Assembly (NCBI RefSeq): GCF_022376445.1 | Contig: NW_025955119.1 | Location: 27,754 to 91,753 of the forward strand | Source: Fomitopsis serialis | Lineage: Eukaryota > Basidiomycota > Agaricomycetes > Polyporales > Fomitopsidaceae | Direction of reading: 5' to 3' | DNA length: 64,000 nt | Part shown: positions 46,690 to 59,500 of the stretch, one piece after another | Layout: every line of letters begins with the position of its first letter | Position numbering within the stretch: the stretch's first letter is position 1 | Notes under the pieces: model-generated | Database searches by the model: none | Seen by the model: the letters and a program-made list of their open reading frames with translations, nothing else | What the model was told of the DNA's origin: nothing | Made by a program: the position numbers and the translations under genes

Positions 46690-48103
46690 TGACAGCAGGA
46701 TCTGCGTACAGCGTTGCTCTTCTATGATTACATTTTGACATTTCCTCGGGAGGTTCGTTGCATATGGGGCCGCAGACTCTCGGGCGCGACGTTGCTGTTT
46801 CTTGTCAATCGGTACTTCACGATCATAGTCGTGGCTTTCAATGTGTGTAGTCTGGCCTTGTCAGGCAAGTCGGGTTGGTATCGCCGCCCGGTTCATGAAG
46901 TGAGTATCATGCACATTGCACGTTGTGTTTCTCTCATTGAATTTTGCAGTTGTGCGTCTCGGGGCCCCTTTCTGCCTTGGGACTCCGTTACGGTGCTGAC
47001 AGAGTAGTATGACAGCTGTCCTGCGCTCTCCAAATCAATCAGACCATGTCCATCATCTTCGCCCTCGTCAATGCTGGTACGTCGTCCCCTGCGTATTATG
47101 ATGCACATTCCCATCAGATTCAGCATTCCATTCATTGAGAGTGTACGCAATCTGTCCTCACAGAAGCCGGGCGATAATCTTCAGTATTGTCTTTATGCTC
47201 GAGATGGTACCGGCTTCTGTCGACGTGGTAGGTCTGCCAAGGTCCCCAGTTTGCCTTCGACTAAGACGACCAGTTCTTCTTTACGAGGATCTCCGACTTT
47301 GGGGCCATGTACCTCCCTTTCAACGGTTGTGAGGTCTCTGGATTCTCGGGCGTTGGATGGTACTACCAGTGAGTCGTGGCTCTCAACTGGGCTTTAGGCA
47401 CTCTGGTTTACTGCTTCACAGGCGTACGTATTCTAGCTTGTGTCGGAAACACAGCTTATACGCCTCGTTGAAACAGTGGCCTACGGAAGTCTGTCTGCCG
47501 CGATCGCTGTGATGCTGTAGTGGTCATGCTGACATACTGGAGGACGATGAATATTCACCGAGCATTGCTGAGGCAGGGTAGGAGACGCACTCTTGCGTCG
47601 ATGATTTGAAAGATGGTGCGCTGTCACAGATAATCTCACGTACATTTGCTCACGTTGTGTATAGGACCGTCTATTTTGTGTGGCCTCACTTCGCTGCAAA
47701 TGTCTCAGTTCGTAAGTTGACATCTCACTTGCCGTAGTCAGTTGACAATCCTGAACATCGCGACTGCCGTAGGAGTGAGGATAAGGAACGGGGTAGCGTG
47801 TGGAACATCCGCACAGTACTTGTGAACTCATCACTCTCATAGATCGTCGCGCAGTTCGCACAAGTGTCGTTCATCGGGACCACGCAATCATGCCTGTCCG
47901 TTGACTATTCCGCACATCAGTCTAGCATCCATCGTTTTCCAGATTCATCCTCGACTTGCGGTCCTTCTACTTAGAGGACACCATGACGATGCAGGACAAT
48001 CTTCGAGCGATGCGGCTTTTCAAGTTCAGGGTGTTCTCGACGGTCATCTTTTTGCACGGGAGGTTGGTGGGCAACTTCGAGCGCCGGTCGGGGATTGGCT
48101 GAG
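46690..48103 (+). CDS. DUF6533-type multi-pass membrane protein, copy B
   Basis: A second member of the family seen at 7446-9237. From an acceptor just before 46700 it reads DLRTALLFYDYILTFPREVR, then CIWGRRLSGATLLFLVNRYF. Further pieces in order are SCALQINQTMSIIFALVNA near 47020-47078, RVYAICPHRSRAIIFSIVFM near 47140-47200, QFFFTRISDFGAMYLPF near 47270, and a C-terminal RFILDLRSFYLEDTMTMQDN block ending at the stop 48103. The order agrees with the family, but the start exon is not identified and some joins are uncertain, so it could also be decaying. Confidence 0.5.
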
Positions 48104-48801
48104 ATAGTCACGAACAGCATGGCAACTGCGTTGTTATGCAGGACGTGGCTCACTTTTCGGACGATCCGTTATCTCAGGGCTGCTGCAATAGCAGCATCCG
48201 GGAGAGGGGGAGAGGCGAACAGTACCTGTCAAAGTTTGCACGATTGATGTGTGCAAATCTGCAACTCTCCAACGATGGAACACTTGGTGTCTTACGCATT
48301 TATTGGATAGGGAAATCAACAGCATGCACTGCAATATCTGATCCAATATACTATAATGGTCATTCACGTTCACAAGAGTTCTCGTGATGACTGTATCAAT
48401 GATTAGCTATTTTGACGGGCCATGTGAGTAAGTATGTTTTTACTCCATGGCACGTCAAAGATACCAATAGGTGAGTAAACATTTAGTACGAGATATGCCG
48501 AGCGCGTGACAGAACTGCATATCGGACTCATCGCGCTCCTGGACATGGTGGCCGTAGACACGAAAGCCACTCGTGCACGTGACCGTGATCCAACGCGCGT
48601 TCGCGTGCTTCGTTTCGCCGCGCCGGTGTGCGTTCGTTCTCCTGTCCTTAAACTGGCAGCCTTCCTCCTGCCCAAGCAAGCGGCTTGACTTATTCTGTCT
48701 AACTTAGACCATCGCTTTGATCCACCGTCTTTGGTCTCCACCCTGCTCGGCCGATCTCTGGAACTCCTGTAGGGAGGAAGTAGGGCATTCATCCGAACGA
48801 A
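48104..48801. other. Upstream region of SMC1
   Basis: No gene is seen. CpG-rich sequence around 48590-48610 contains an ACGCG core, but no exact ACGCGT box. Confidence 0.4.
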
Positions 48802-51800
48802 ATGCCGTTGATACGCATAGAAGTCTCTGACTTCAAGTCTTATAGGTGAGCGGGCACCATTCTGTCGCCTGACCACCTTCTCATGCCCAAGTTGGTAGAG
48901 GCCACCAAACCATAGGCCCCTTCACCAACTTTACCTCCGTTATTGGGCCCAATGGCGCGGGAAAGTCCAACCTTATGGACGCCATCTCCTTCGTCCTCGG
49001 AGTGAAGAGCGCGCAACTCCGGAGTAGTCAACTGAAGGACCTCGTATACCGTGGTCGGCGTCTTGCGAGAAGTGAGGAGGGGACGATGAAGACCAGGAAG
49101 ACGAAGGAGAAGACGAGGGAGAGGGCACCGCCAAGAAGGCATGGGTACTCGCAGTCTTTCAGGACGCGAGCAAGAAAGAGTGGCTATTCCAAAGGACGTA
49201 AGTTGTATGCCACTTTCTGAACTGCAGGTATCATACACTCCGCGTCTCGTAGCATCACGACCACTGGCGCGTCAGAGTACAAGTTGAACGGCCAGGTTGT
49301 AACCTACTCTGCATACAACGCTGCGCTCATCTCCCACAACATTCTCGTCAAGGCGAAGAACTTTCTCGTATTCCAGGGAGATGTCGAGGCCGTCGCGTCG
49401 CAGTCGCCCAAGGAGCTCGCGCGGCTCATCGACCAGATCAGCGGCTCGCTTGAGCTTGCGGGTGAGTACGAGAAGGCGAAAGAGGCGCAGGAGCGCGCAA
49501 CGGAGAACGCAACATTCAACTTCACCAAGCGCCGCGGTATTGCAGGTGAAATCAAGCAGTATAGAGAGCAGAAGACGGAAGCAGAACGCTTTGAGGCTCT
49601 GGGTCAGGAGCGCGTGAGCAGCCCACCGTATGCTATGAGTTCTCTTTGCTGACATATGTGATGCGATAGGACAATCTGGTCCTCAAACGTATCCTCCTGA
49701 AGTTATATCATATTGAGCAAGAACTTCAAGAGCACGCGCAAACGATTAGGAAACAGAACCGGACACTCACTGGGCTCCGGGAGGAACAACGGAAGCACGA
49801 ACAGGAGTTGGAAGCGGCCCGTGCCGAGCAGGCTCGTGCTCGCTCAAGCGTAATGCAAAAGGAGAAGAGGATCAAGAAGGCGAGAGAAAGCGCTAGAGGG
49901 CAAGGTCTGTGGCCTCTGGTACCCAGCGGAGCCATTCGCACTGATCTCGACTGTTACTCCAGCGGCCGAGCCTTGTACAGGTCGAGGCGCAGAGTCTGCA
50001 TTCCGAGCGGAGGCGAAACAATGCGGAGAAGGAGCGAGAGAAGGCAGAGCAAGCGGCAGAGAAACAGAGGAGCAGCTGCGAGTGCTGCAGGCTGATCTTG
50101 AGCGGGTGAGGAAGGCTGCAGATGATGCCACGGGTAAGTCTCGGAGTGCATACATCCTATAATACAGACCATTACCCTTCAACAGAGGCACAACGGAGAG
50201 CTGCACAGACCAACCTCTCACTCAGCGAAGAGAGCCTCGAAGAGTATCGTCATCTGTACGCCCGCACTCACTCTTAGGAATGGCTGCCATGACTTGACAA
50301 CTGTACTAGGAAGGCGCAGGCGGCTGTTCTCGCAGTCGAAGAACGCCAGTCGCTCGAAACCCTTTCTCGCGATGAGCGGACTTCTGCGCGCACTTTGTCG
50401 CAACTCAAGGAAAGACATGAGGCACATCGGGAGAAAGCGGAGAAGCTCAGACAAGACCGGGACGCACAAACCGAGAAACGCCAGGAGGTGAGCTGATGAT
50501 GTTAGATCCAGGAGCGAGCGAGTCGTCTCAGCGTATTCATACCATGCTGCTCAGTTGGAAGAGAAGATCAAAGAGCTCGAAGATGGACTTGCGACCGCAA
50601 GACAAGAAATGCAGAAGCAACAGTCTGAGCGGTCGAGGATTGCGTAGGTCTTCGACACATACGCGTTTGCTCTCTGTTGACTGTGATACATTCTAGCAAC
50701 TTGGAGAAAGAAATCAACGAGAAGCTGGTTGACGTGCACAACAAGCTCCTCCAAGCAGGAGTAGACCAGAAGGAGTCCGAGCGCGAGGCGAAGATGAAGG
50801 AGACGCTCGCAAACTTGCAGAGGATCTTCCCAGGTGCGAGCGGAGACTCAAGACGATGCCCTTCCATCGCTGACCATGTCATCACAGGCGTGCGTGGCAG
50901 GGTAATTGACCTATGCAAGCCTACACAGCGGAAGTACGAGACAGCTGTATCGGTCGTCCTTGGGCGGAACATCGACGCCGTTGTTGTAGACGAGGAGAAG
51001 ACTGCTATTGATTGTATTGAGGTCAGAGCTTGATCGTATCCCCCTACGAGTCGTTCTGACATGAAGGCCCGCGATAGTATATGCGCATACAACGCGCAGG
51101 CCAAGCGACCTTCATTCCGCTGAACACCATTCAAGTCAAGCCAATCAACGATAAATTCCGTTCATTCGCCAAGGGTGCCCGTCTCGCTATTGATGTCATC
51201 CAGTTCGACCCTGCCGTTGAGCGCGCTATGCATCACGCGTGCGGAAACGCGCTGGTATGCGACACTTATGACATCGCGGCTTATGTTTGTTATGAGAAGA
51301 AGCAAGATGTCAAGGGTGAGTCTGACCTTGATGACGACAGAGGGATCGTGCTGACGAGCGGTTACAGCCGTCACTCTCGAGGGAACAATTATTCACAAGA
51401 CCGGTATGATTACTGGTGGGCGTAGCACCCATGGGAATGGTCGCAAGTGGGAAGAGAAGGATGTGCAAGGTCAGTGGATTGGTAGGATCTGACAGTGCAA
51501 CAGACTGACCCCTTGCAGGTCTGCAGCGCGTTCGTGACAACCTGCTGGGCGAGCTTCGGGAACTCAACAAGTCTAAACCTCGCGGGAAGGCTGATGAGAA
51601 TATGGACGCAGAGATCAACAGGCTCGAATCGGCTTTGTCTGTCGCGAAAGACGACCTGAAAGCGTGCCAACTGCGATTGGACGGTATCAAGGATGAACTC
51701 AAACACGTCGAAAGGGAGATTCGACGTATCGAACCTGAACTGCGCAAGGTACTTGAGAGCATTGATATGGCTGTCAGTTGATATTAGGTCTCATGATTTT

Positions 51801-53727
51801 GCCCAGGCTCAGCGAGACTACGACAAATTGAAGGAAAAAAAATCGACGTTGGCGTCGGTTGTCAACGCTGCAGAGGATGACGTCTTTGCTGCCTTTTGTC
51901 AAAGCATCGGCGTATCGAACATCCGTGAATACGAGGAGCGACAGCTGAAGGTCGCCACAGCGGAAAGCGAGGCCAGGCTGCAATTCGAGAAGCAAATCGC
52001 TCGTCTCACACATCAGTGCGTTTATGCGTGTAGTAACATGACATCGATGGCTGACATGTACTCCACCTTCAGAACGAAGTTCATCGAAGAACAGTTGCAG
52101 ACAAGTGAACAGCGTGTTCAAACCATCGATACAATGATCACAACGGAGGCCGCTAACATTGTGAAGTATCGTGAGACGCAGGAGAATGTTCAAGAAGAGA
52201 TCAGGGAAGCGGAGGAGGCAATTGAGACCTTGCAAGAGGAAATGAAAGGCCTCAATGAAGACCTAGAGGAGAAGACGAAAGTCGTTGAACAAGTTAAGCG
52301 AACGACCTTGAAATCGTCCAAGGCACTGGATCAGGCATTGAAGGAGATTGCCACACGGGTCAGTGCAACGTTCTAAATGGTCCATATCTGAAAGTTCTTA
52401 TGGCTGGCCACAGAATGACGAGATCGAGAAGTTGGGTCTCGAGCGTTCGGCAATTTACCGCAAGTGCAGACTAGACGAAATTCGCTTACCTCTCGTCGAG
52501 GGCAATCTGAGGAATGTCCCGATGGAGGAGGTAAGTCTACGAACAGTCGCACACTCGGCATGCCATTCATTCTCGTACACAGAATTTGCGTGAAGAGGTC
52601 GCCATGGATGTTGACGAAGATGAAGAAGGGAGCCAACATGTCAAGCGGATCCCCGACTACGGCATTGAGGTGGACTTCGACAGTCTCGAGGATGACGAGA
52701 GAGAAGTATGCAATCTGGACTGTGCGTACTATAGATGTGACTGATCTTTGGACGCAGGAAAACCCTGCGGAGGCTTTGGCAGACATTGATTCGCAAATCT
52801 CGAAGGTCAACTCTGATATTGAGCGTCTAGCACCCAACTTGAAGGCGATGGAGAGGTATGGAGCAGCTGGTCGTTAGTTCTTGGGTACGACTCATTGGCT
52901 TGTTAGGCTTGATGACGTCGAGACGAAACTCATGGAAACAGAAAGGGAGGCCGACAAGGCTAGGAAAGACTCTAAGAATGCCCGCGACCACTTCAACGAT
53001 GTCAAGCGCCGCCGGTAAGGCACTACGACAGCTGAAAGATCACACGGATCATCTGACACGTAACACATCACAGCTGCGACCTTTTCAACAAGGCGTACAA
53101 CCATATCTCTGAGCGAATTGATCAGGTGTACAAGGACCTCACCAAGGGCAAAGCGGCACCAATGGGAGGTGTGGCCTACCTTAGTTTGGAGGACAGCGAG
53201 GTGCGTCTGCATTCGCTTGTCCTGACAAGGTGTTGTTGACAGTTTTCAATGAAGGAACCATACAACGCTGGTATCAAGTATCATGCCATGCCGCCCATGA
53301 AGCGTTTCCGAGATATGGATCAGCTATCCGGAGGTGAGAAGACCATCGCTGCGCTCGCACTGTTGTTCGCTATTCATAGGTACGTTGGTCGGCATGCATT
53401 ATTGCTCACCAGTACTCATTCACCACCTCTCAGCTACCAACCTTCGCCATTCTTCGTCTTGGACGAGGTTGATGCAGCGCTGGATAACACTAACGTGGCA
53501 AAAATCGCGAATTACATTCGCTCGCATGCTTCAGAGACGTTCCAGTTCGTTGTCATCAGTCTCAAAGGCTCGTTATACGAGCGTAGCAACTCCCTAGTTG
53601 GCATCTATCGAGATCAAGATGTGAACAGTTCGCGCACGCTGACCCTCGACGTGAGTCGTGGTGTTCCACTACTTTGCATTCGCTGACGTACATACTTGCC
53701 TCACAGCTGACTCAGTACGATGAGTAG
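48802..53727 (+). CDS. SMC1: Cohesin subunit SMC1 (Psm1-type)
   Basis: An SMC ATPase that, with Smc3 and Scc1, holds sister chromatids together. About 20 exons; the first are 48802-48845, 48899-49197, 49253-49613 and 49670-49904, the last 53707-53727. Landmarks: [14 protein letters not shown], Walker A in [17 protein letters not shown], the Smc1-specific [20 protein letters not shown], long coiled coils, the hinge ([38 protein letters not shown]), the signature [18 protein letters not shown], Walker B in [20 protein letters not shown] and the end LTQYDE. Three apparent one-base indels occur in the first third: a missing G near 49079-49082, an extra base near 49881-49886 and a missing G near 50070. 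The last two compensate each other. The rest is clean. As an essential gene, sequencing error is the likelier explanation. Confidence 0.93.
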
Positions 53728-54010
53728 ATATGCAGTCTCTCGCTATCGCTGTTGTTTGTTGCTTTAGTCTTGCACTTGTCCCTAGTAATGTGTTGTGTTG
53801 TACCGTAATCCAGCAAAATGTAGCAGTAGCATAACCATATACATAAGATTAACGGATGTGCGAACAGAAAGCGAGGAACGTAGAGAACGGACTCAGATGC
53901 TATCGACGAACGCTCTACAGTATATTACTACTCGAAACCGTCGTGAAGGGTTAACGAGCAAAGATAGGATATATGGGTAACGAAAGGATGAATAAAATCC
54001 TCAATAGTCC

Positions 54011-57000
54011 TCAAAGTGCCTGTCCGATCTCATTTTGACCTCCGAAAGTATTGGTACTTGGTTCCCGAACCAAACCTCCTGGACGTGGAGGAGAGAGAAA
54101 GCCATTAAACTGCTGAGAACTCTGAGAATCGTCGAAATAGGAATTAAGCACAGACAACTGTTCTGGTGTTACGTCGGTCGGAGGGACCGGGAAGTCTGAG
54201 AGCCCAGACATTCTGGACATACCCGTTCCGGATGTCATGTAACTGGAACGTGCTGCGTCAGACACTGGAGCACCAAGGCTGGAGTAGGTAGAATCGATGC
54301 GCGGAACGGCGACATTTTGGCTGGAACGCTCCTCATTGCCGCGGGAAGGTTTACGAAGGAGAGCATGGTGGACGAACGCTGTGGACTGGAGAGGGCAGCC
54401 GGTGTTGACAGAGCTTCAATGCTGCCGACTCGCATGTGACCCGCTACAGAACCAATCAATGGTCAACACAAGGAAGATCACATGAATCTGAGGACTTACT
54501 ATCCGACTCTTCATAGGAAGCATACTGAATAATGGAGGAAGCCCGCGAAGACTCCTCGACGTCCTCTGGAACGTTGATCGTAGGCTGCGCGAGCGACGCG
54601 GTCCGGTCGATCGGAAAGCGCAGGGGAGGTGACGAGGCTTCAGGGTGTGCTTCGATCAGACGTTGGGCCAGACAGCACCACATTGGGATTAGGGCTGGCC
54701 TCCTCTGGACGTTGTCCACGAAGTCCACCAAACCGCCTTCCCCACATGGGCGACGCCTCGGAATCATCCATAGAATCTCGCGAGATCTGGCGCAGTTCGT
54801 CGATATCATCGGCCAGCTGACGAGCGAGGGTCGTCAGGCCACTGACACTCCGCGTGCTGACACCGCTACTCGGTTGCCGCGACGGTGTCGGTGGACTGAA
54901 AGTGTCGAGACGGGCCTCCTCAGGCGTCTCCGGCCTAGGCGGAGGCTGATAAAATAGATCACGGAAGCGCTCCAGGTCGTCGGACGCGTTGAATGAACGC
55001 GGAGACAGCGGTGGCGAAGAGTCGTGCGAGATCATACCGGGAGACGAACCAGAGGATTGGCCGTTAGTCGTGAGTCGCTCTTCGGTGGGCTGTGCGCGGA
55101 ATGAAGGCGGGTTCACGGAATCCATGGGCGACGAGGCCAAGGTGTGATTCGAGGACGAGCGCGTCGCCTCTCGACGACGCATGCCAGGGCGCAACCGCTC
55201 AGAAGGGTCCTCGAGCGGCACGGGCGGTAGATCAGCAGGCATAGGACGAGTGTCCGCGCGTTGACCCGATCTGTCGGTGTTCCGAAGGTGATCCAAACTT
55301 TCGCTGGTCCCCAGACCACTGTCGACGCTGCCCCTATCCCTCAACGTCTCCGTCAAGGCATCCGCAAAGCCCCATTCGCTCATGCGCCGGGACTGTGCGA
55401 CATACGGGTGAGACCGAGCGCCAGAACTGAGACCGTCTGCCTTCTGTTCCACAGGATGCACCATGATGAAGGGCGAATAACGCAGCTGTTCAGGCTGAAA
55501 CTCGCGAATATGACCCGGCGTGATCTCCGCGAACATGCTGCTTGTCGTGTCCGCCTGGACCTCGATCATCTGCCCACCTTCGTCGGTCGGAGGGTCCACA
55601 GTGACAGCGGGCTGCATAGAGGCCTGCGGCGCCTCCTCTATAGCCCACGCAGGGGAGGCCGAAGCATACGGATGGTTCGCCTGCGCAAAAGGTGCGTACG
55701 GATGGACGAGCACGGGCTGCCTATGTCGCTCGAGACCTTCATCGCCGGCTGCCTGCTCATGCCGCGTGTCTGAGAGTCGCGGCTCAGATCTCTCAGGTTC
55801 TGGCGACGACGAACGCATCGGAAATGTGGCTCCCTGCGCATACGGATGCGCTGGAAGTCTGAGGCGTTCACGACCCCCATAGTGCTGCCTAGCCTGCTCG
55901 TCAGAGGGCGTGGGTGTCGAGATAGCGATACCAATGGGGCTCTCGCCAGAGCTCGACGGCACGGGCGACAAACCGTGCAAGCCACCAAGTCCTATATGAA
56001 CCGTCTGCGCAACACCGTGCTCGGGAGATGCTGGCGTGACGAGCACGACGTTGTCCTGATGTGCGTCCCGCCGCGCCTGGTCCTGCAGCCTGAGCACACG
56101 CGTGTCCTGCCGCCGGTGCGCGCCGTCTTGCATGTCCGGGGCACCTGCCTTCTCGTCCGTCTCCCTTCCGCCCTCAAACACCCGCTCCGCGCTCGCAAAA
56201 CCACAGAAACCCGCCGCTGTCGACGCCGTGTTCTTGACGAGCCGGAGCGCCGACTTGCCCAGGGAAGGCGTCCGTTGATGGTGGCCCGCGCCGGAGCCGG
56301 TCCACATGAACGACTCCTCCGTGCGCCCATGCGAGGACGTCGCGGTCCCGGCCGAGTTCGAGTGCGCGTGCGAGCGCGTACGTCCGTGCGAGTGCGACGT
56401 GACCGTGCTGATCCCGACGCCGCCGCTGGTGAATGTCGCTGTACCGGGGTCCTCGGACGTCCTGAAGCCCTGCGACTTTGACTCGCGCAGCCGCACATTC
56501 ACCGTCGGCGGGCGTGACTGGTTGCCGAGTAGCGTGCGCTGCGTGAGCATGTCCATGGCTGACGTGCGCCCCTCGTGCGGGGAATGGTGCGCGGAACTGA
56601 GCGTCTTCGCGCGGGCGCGCGACATGGACCTAGCACGCTTGTTCTGGAACGAGCGTGTCGCTTGGGCCTGCCATGCCTCGCGATCGGCTTCGAGCTGCCT
56701 GCCCTCCTCGAGGACCCTGTCAAGGGAGCATGTGAATACATCGCTGACAAGCCAAACGTGGCAGACACCATGGACGCCATTAAGGGCGCCCGCACGACAC
56801 GATTGATGGAAGGGTAAATTACAAAAAGGAGAGCGACAGTCACATACTTCATCAGTGAGGGCGCTGGACTGGGCAGTGCCAAATCGTCCATGCGAAGCTC
56901 TTCGGTCTTGGCGGCTTGAAACTCGACGGCGGCATACTTATACCCACACCGTGTCTATCTCCGCTACTGCGTCCCACACCCACTGCTTGCCTCTGCTCCT

Positions 57001-58182
57001 CCACTGTCACTCGAGAGGGCCCTGCGATCGGTTCCACTGTACTCGCCCGCGGTCTTGTGTTCTGCGCCGCCAACAACGGTTCATGGCTGTCAGCGCGGTC
57101 CAGCCCATGGGAAGATCCTGTCGTGGGCTCCTTCTCCGCGCGCGACTGATAGTACGTGATCGTATTGGGCTGTACCGGGCTGTCCGGAGGGCTCACGATC
57201 CGGCCACTGCCGCCGCCTGGGTCTACACGAATGGCGAAGCGTGGGCGAGGCAGGATCAGAGCATCGCACCACGTCTCCGGGGACAGCCAGCGTTGTTTCC
57301 CCTTGGGCGTCGGCGGGCGGGAGAGCGCGGCTGGGATGTCGTCTGGGGATTGCGCAGGTTGGGCGTGGAGATGGAGCCCCGGATCGTCAGCCGGTTGCGC
57401 GGCGTAGGCTGCAGGAACGCGGGTGGTGGCGGCGGGAGCGTACGCGAGGGCCGCTGCGGGGCCACTTTGATTTTGGACGGCGGGGGACGCCGGGCGTGAG
57501 GGGAGGGTGCGCGGGGCGGGGAAGGGGCGGTGGCGGTGGTAGAGTACGGAAAGGCGTATGGGTGGCGGCGCAGGACCATCGACTCCGGCGCGTTCTCCGT
57601 CTGCGGCGGCGCATGGTGGTCCGTGCTGCCCGACGCCTGGCGCGTGAGCTGGCCCGCTGAGGAGGAGTGTCTGATCGTCAGACCCCGCCGTGTGCCCAAG
57701 GAGAGGATGCTCGCCAGGCTGTGGCGGGTCGTCTCGGGCTTCGGCTGGGCTTCCTGCGGCTCCCGCACAGGCACCGGGGCCTCGCCGACGCCGCCCGCGT
57801 GGATGATAGAGTTGACGCTCGGTCTGGGGGTGTTGCGCGTGGAGAAGGAACGATGGCGGGGCGTAGGTGCAGACGAAGACGCGAGAGTAGCCGCATCGGA
57901 CTTTGCGCGATCGCGGGACGTGCGGGCGTACCGGTCTTCTCTCTTCGTCGCCTGCGGGTCCTCTGCCAGCCAACCACTCACCAGATTGCCCCAGCTGTCC
58001 CTCTCCACGACACTCTCAGGCATCCCGCGGGGAGGTTCGTACGGCCCGTTGTACGGGATGTACCAGTCTTCTTGGGTGGGTGGCTCGACGTCGGGCTCGC
58101 GGGCGAGTGGTGAAGACGGGCCGCTGCGGATGAGGCGGGAGATGCGGGAAAAAGGAGAGTGGTTCTGTGTCTTTGCCGCCAT
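54011..58182 (-). CDS. Large disordered protein with repeated HPYA motifs, function unknown
   Basis: I do not recognise this protein. It runs from ATG 58182 (MAAKTQNHSPFSRISRLIRS) to the stop at 54011 and would be roughly 1250 residues. It is rich in Ser, Pro, Arg and Gln, with short ordered blocks: EDWYIPYNGPYEPP and DSWGNLVSGWL near the start, QRWLSPETWCDALILPRPRF in the middle, YAAVEFQAAKTEELRMDDLA with an intron after SLMK, and a basic helix LEEGRQLEADREAWQAQATR. HPY motifs recur (RRHPYAF, AHPYAQG, VHPYAPF, NHPYASA, SHPYVAQ). An acidic Leu-rich segment LARQLADDIDELRQISRDS is near 54.8 kb. Frame breaks occur at C/G runs near 57345-57348, 54643-54645 and 54343-54345 and look like sequencing errors, because strong coding continues in the new frame each time. 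Confidence 0.65.
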
Positions 58183-59020
58183 TCATGGGTGCCCGAGAGC
58201 GAGGGGAACGAGTGACAGATTGAAGGAGCGGAAAGTGATCCGGGCACTGCGCCTCTGTCACTGTCGTGAGTGACAACTGTCTCAGATTCGGCCTGAACAC
58301 ACGACATACCTCTCGCCGACGTGTTGCAGCTTGGAGGGCTCAGCGCGAGATGGTTGTGGGTTGGACGCAACGCAAAGTCCGGAAGAAGAACGACGCTTCG
58401 GCTAATCGACTCGCCACCGCCAGCTCAGCGTCGTCCGTGTTTCATCGACCAAATGAGACACACCTTTGTTTTTCACCCTCCAGAATATTCAATATATACG
58501 TGGCCTGCGCGACGAACAATGAGCAAATCAGCCAGGCAGGACGATCACTGTTGTCGGTGTTCGACGCCCAAACTCGGTGCATACAGTACATCAGCACGTG
58601 ACAATCTGTATGCGACCGTCGAGCAACTGAACACATCTCGTTTCTCATTATAACTACTGTGTGGGGCCTGCAGCATATAGTATCCTCGAGCTTGGAGCTT
58701 GAAAGCTTGGAGTCCAGAGGAAAAATAATAACACGGATACTGCACAGTCTGCGCACATGAAAGTCCATGATTATCTCAACGAGCTTACCAAAGAACCTTT
58801 AGAATCGATCGCCAGAGTAGTCTCAGGGAAGTAGTTATGATATAGTAAGAGGACCAAAGGCTATCGTAATTACGGCTCACGAAACTCTATGTAGCTCCTC
58901 TCTTTGAGACAGAATGTTGGGTAATCATGAAGTGAAGAGACATAGATTTCGAAAGAAGGACTTAGTAGTTACCTGCGTGCCAATCCGAGACACAGGTGTG
59001 GATTGCACCACTGTTGTTCA
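58183..59020. other. Intergenic, no gene recognised
   Basis: AT-richer than the coding DNA to its left; no coding signature. Confidence 0.45.
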
Positions 59021-59090
59021 CTTTAGTGTCCCGAAAGCTCTCTAGCCAACGGAAGCTTTAGTGTCCCGAAAGCTCTCTAGCCAACGGAAG
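59021..59090. repeat. Perfect 35-base tandem duplication
   Basis: The unit starting CTTTAGTGTCCCGAAAGC and ending CCAACGGAAG occurs at 59021-59055 and again, without a mismatch or spacer, at 59056-59090. Confidence 0.95.
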
Positions 59091-59500
59091 GCTGGAATGC
59101 ATACATTGTACAAAACCCTGATATGAACATTTTCAGCTCCCTCAGTACTTGATCTATATAATGTTTTAGTATTTCAGATCGGCCCTTCTCGTGCTTGCCT
59201 AGTACTGAAATACCGTTGTGGCCACGCACCCTCCTTATGAATCTGTGTGATGCACTTCGAGCGAAGGACCATCCGCTCCCGCCTCAGCCTGCAAAGATTG
59301 TGCAGGGAATGATCAGTGCGTCGTGAGCCATTATGGCTGCTCACCGACCATGTCTGCTTGACGGACAAGTATACTAGTAACAAGTACTATTAGGTCATTA
59401 TCATCACATAGACTGACATACCGGACATGATACCGAGAGCGAAGCAGCCAAGTATTCAGTCCATTACGCGATGCGACAACACCAAAAACATGCGTACGAG

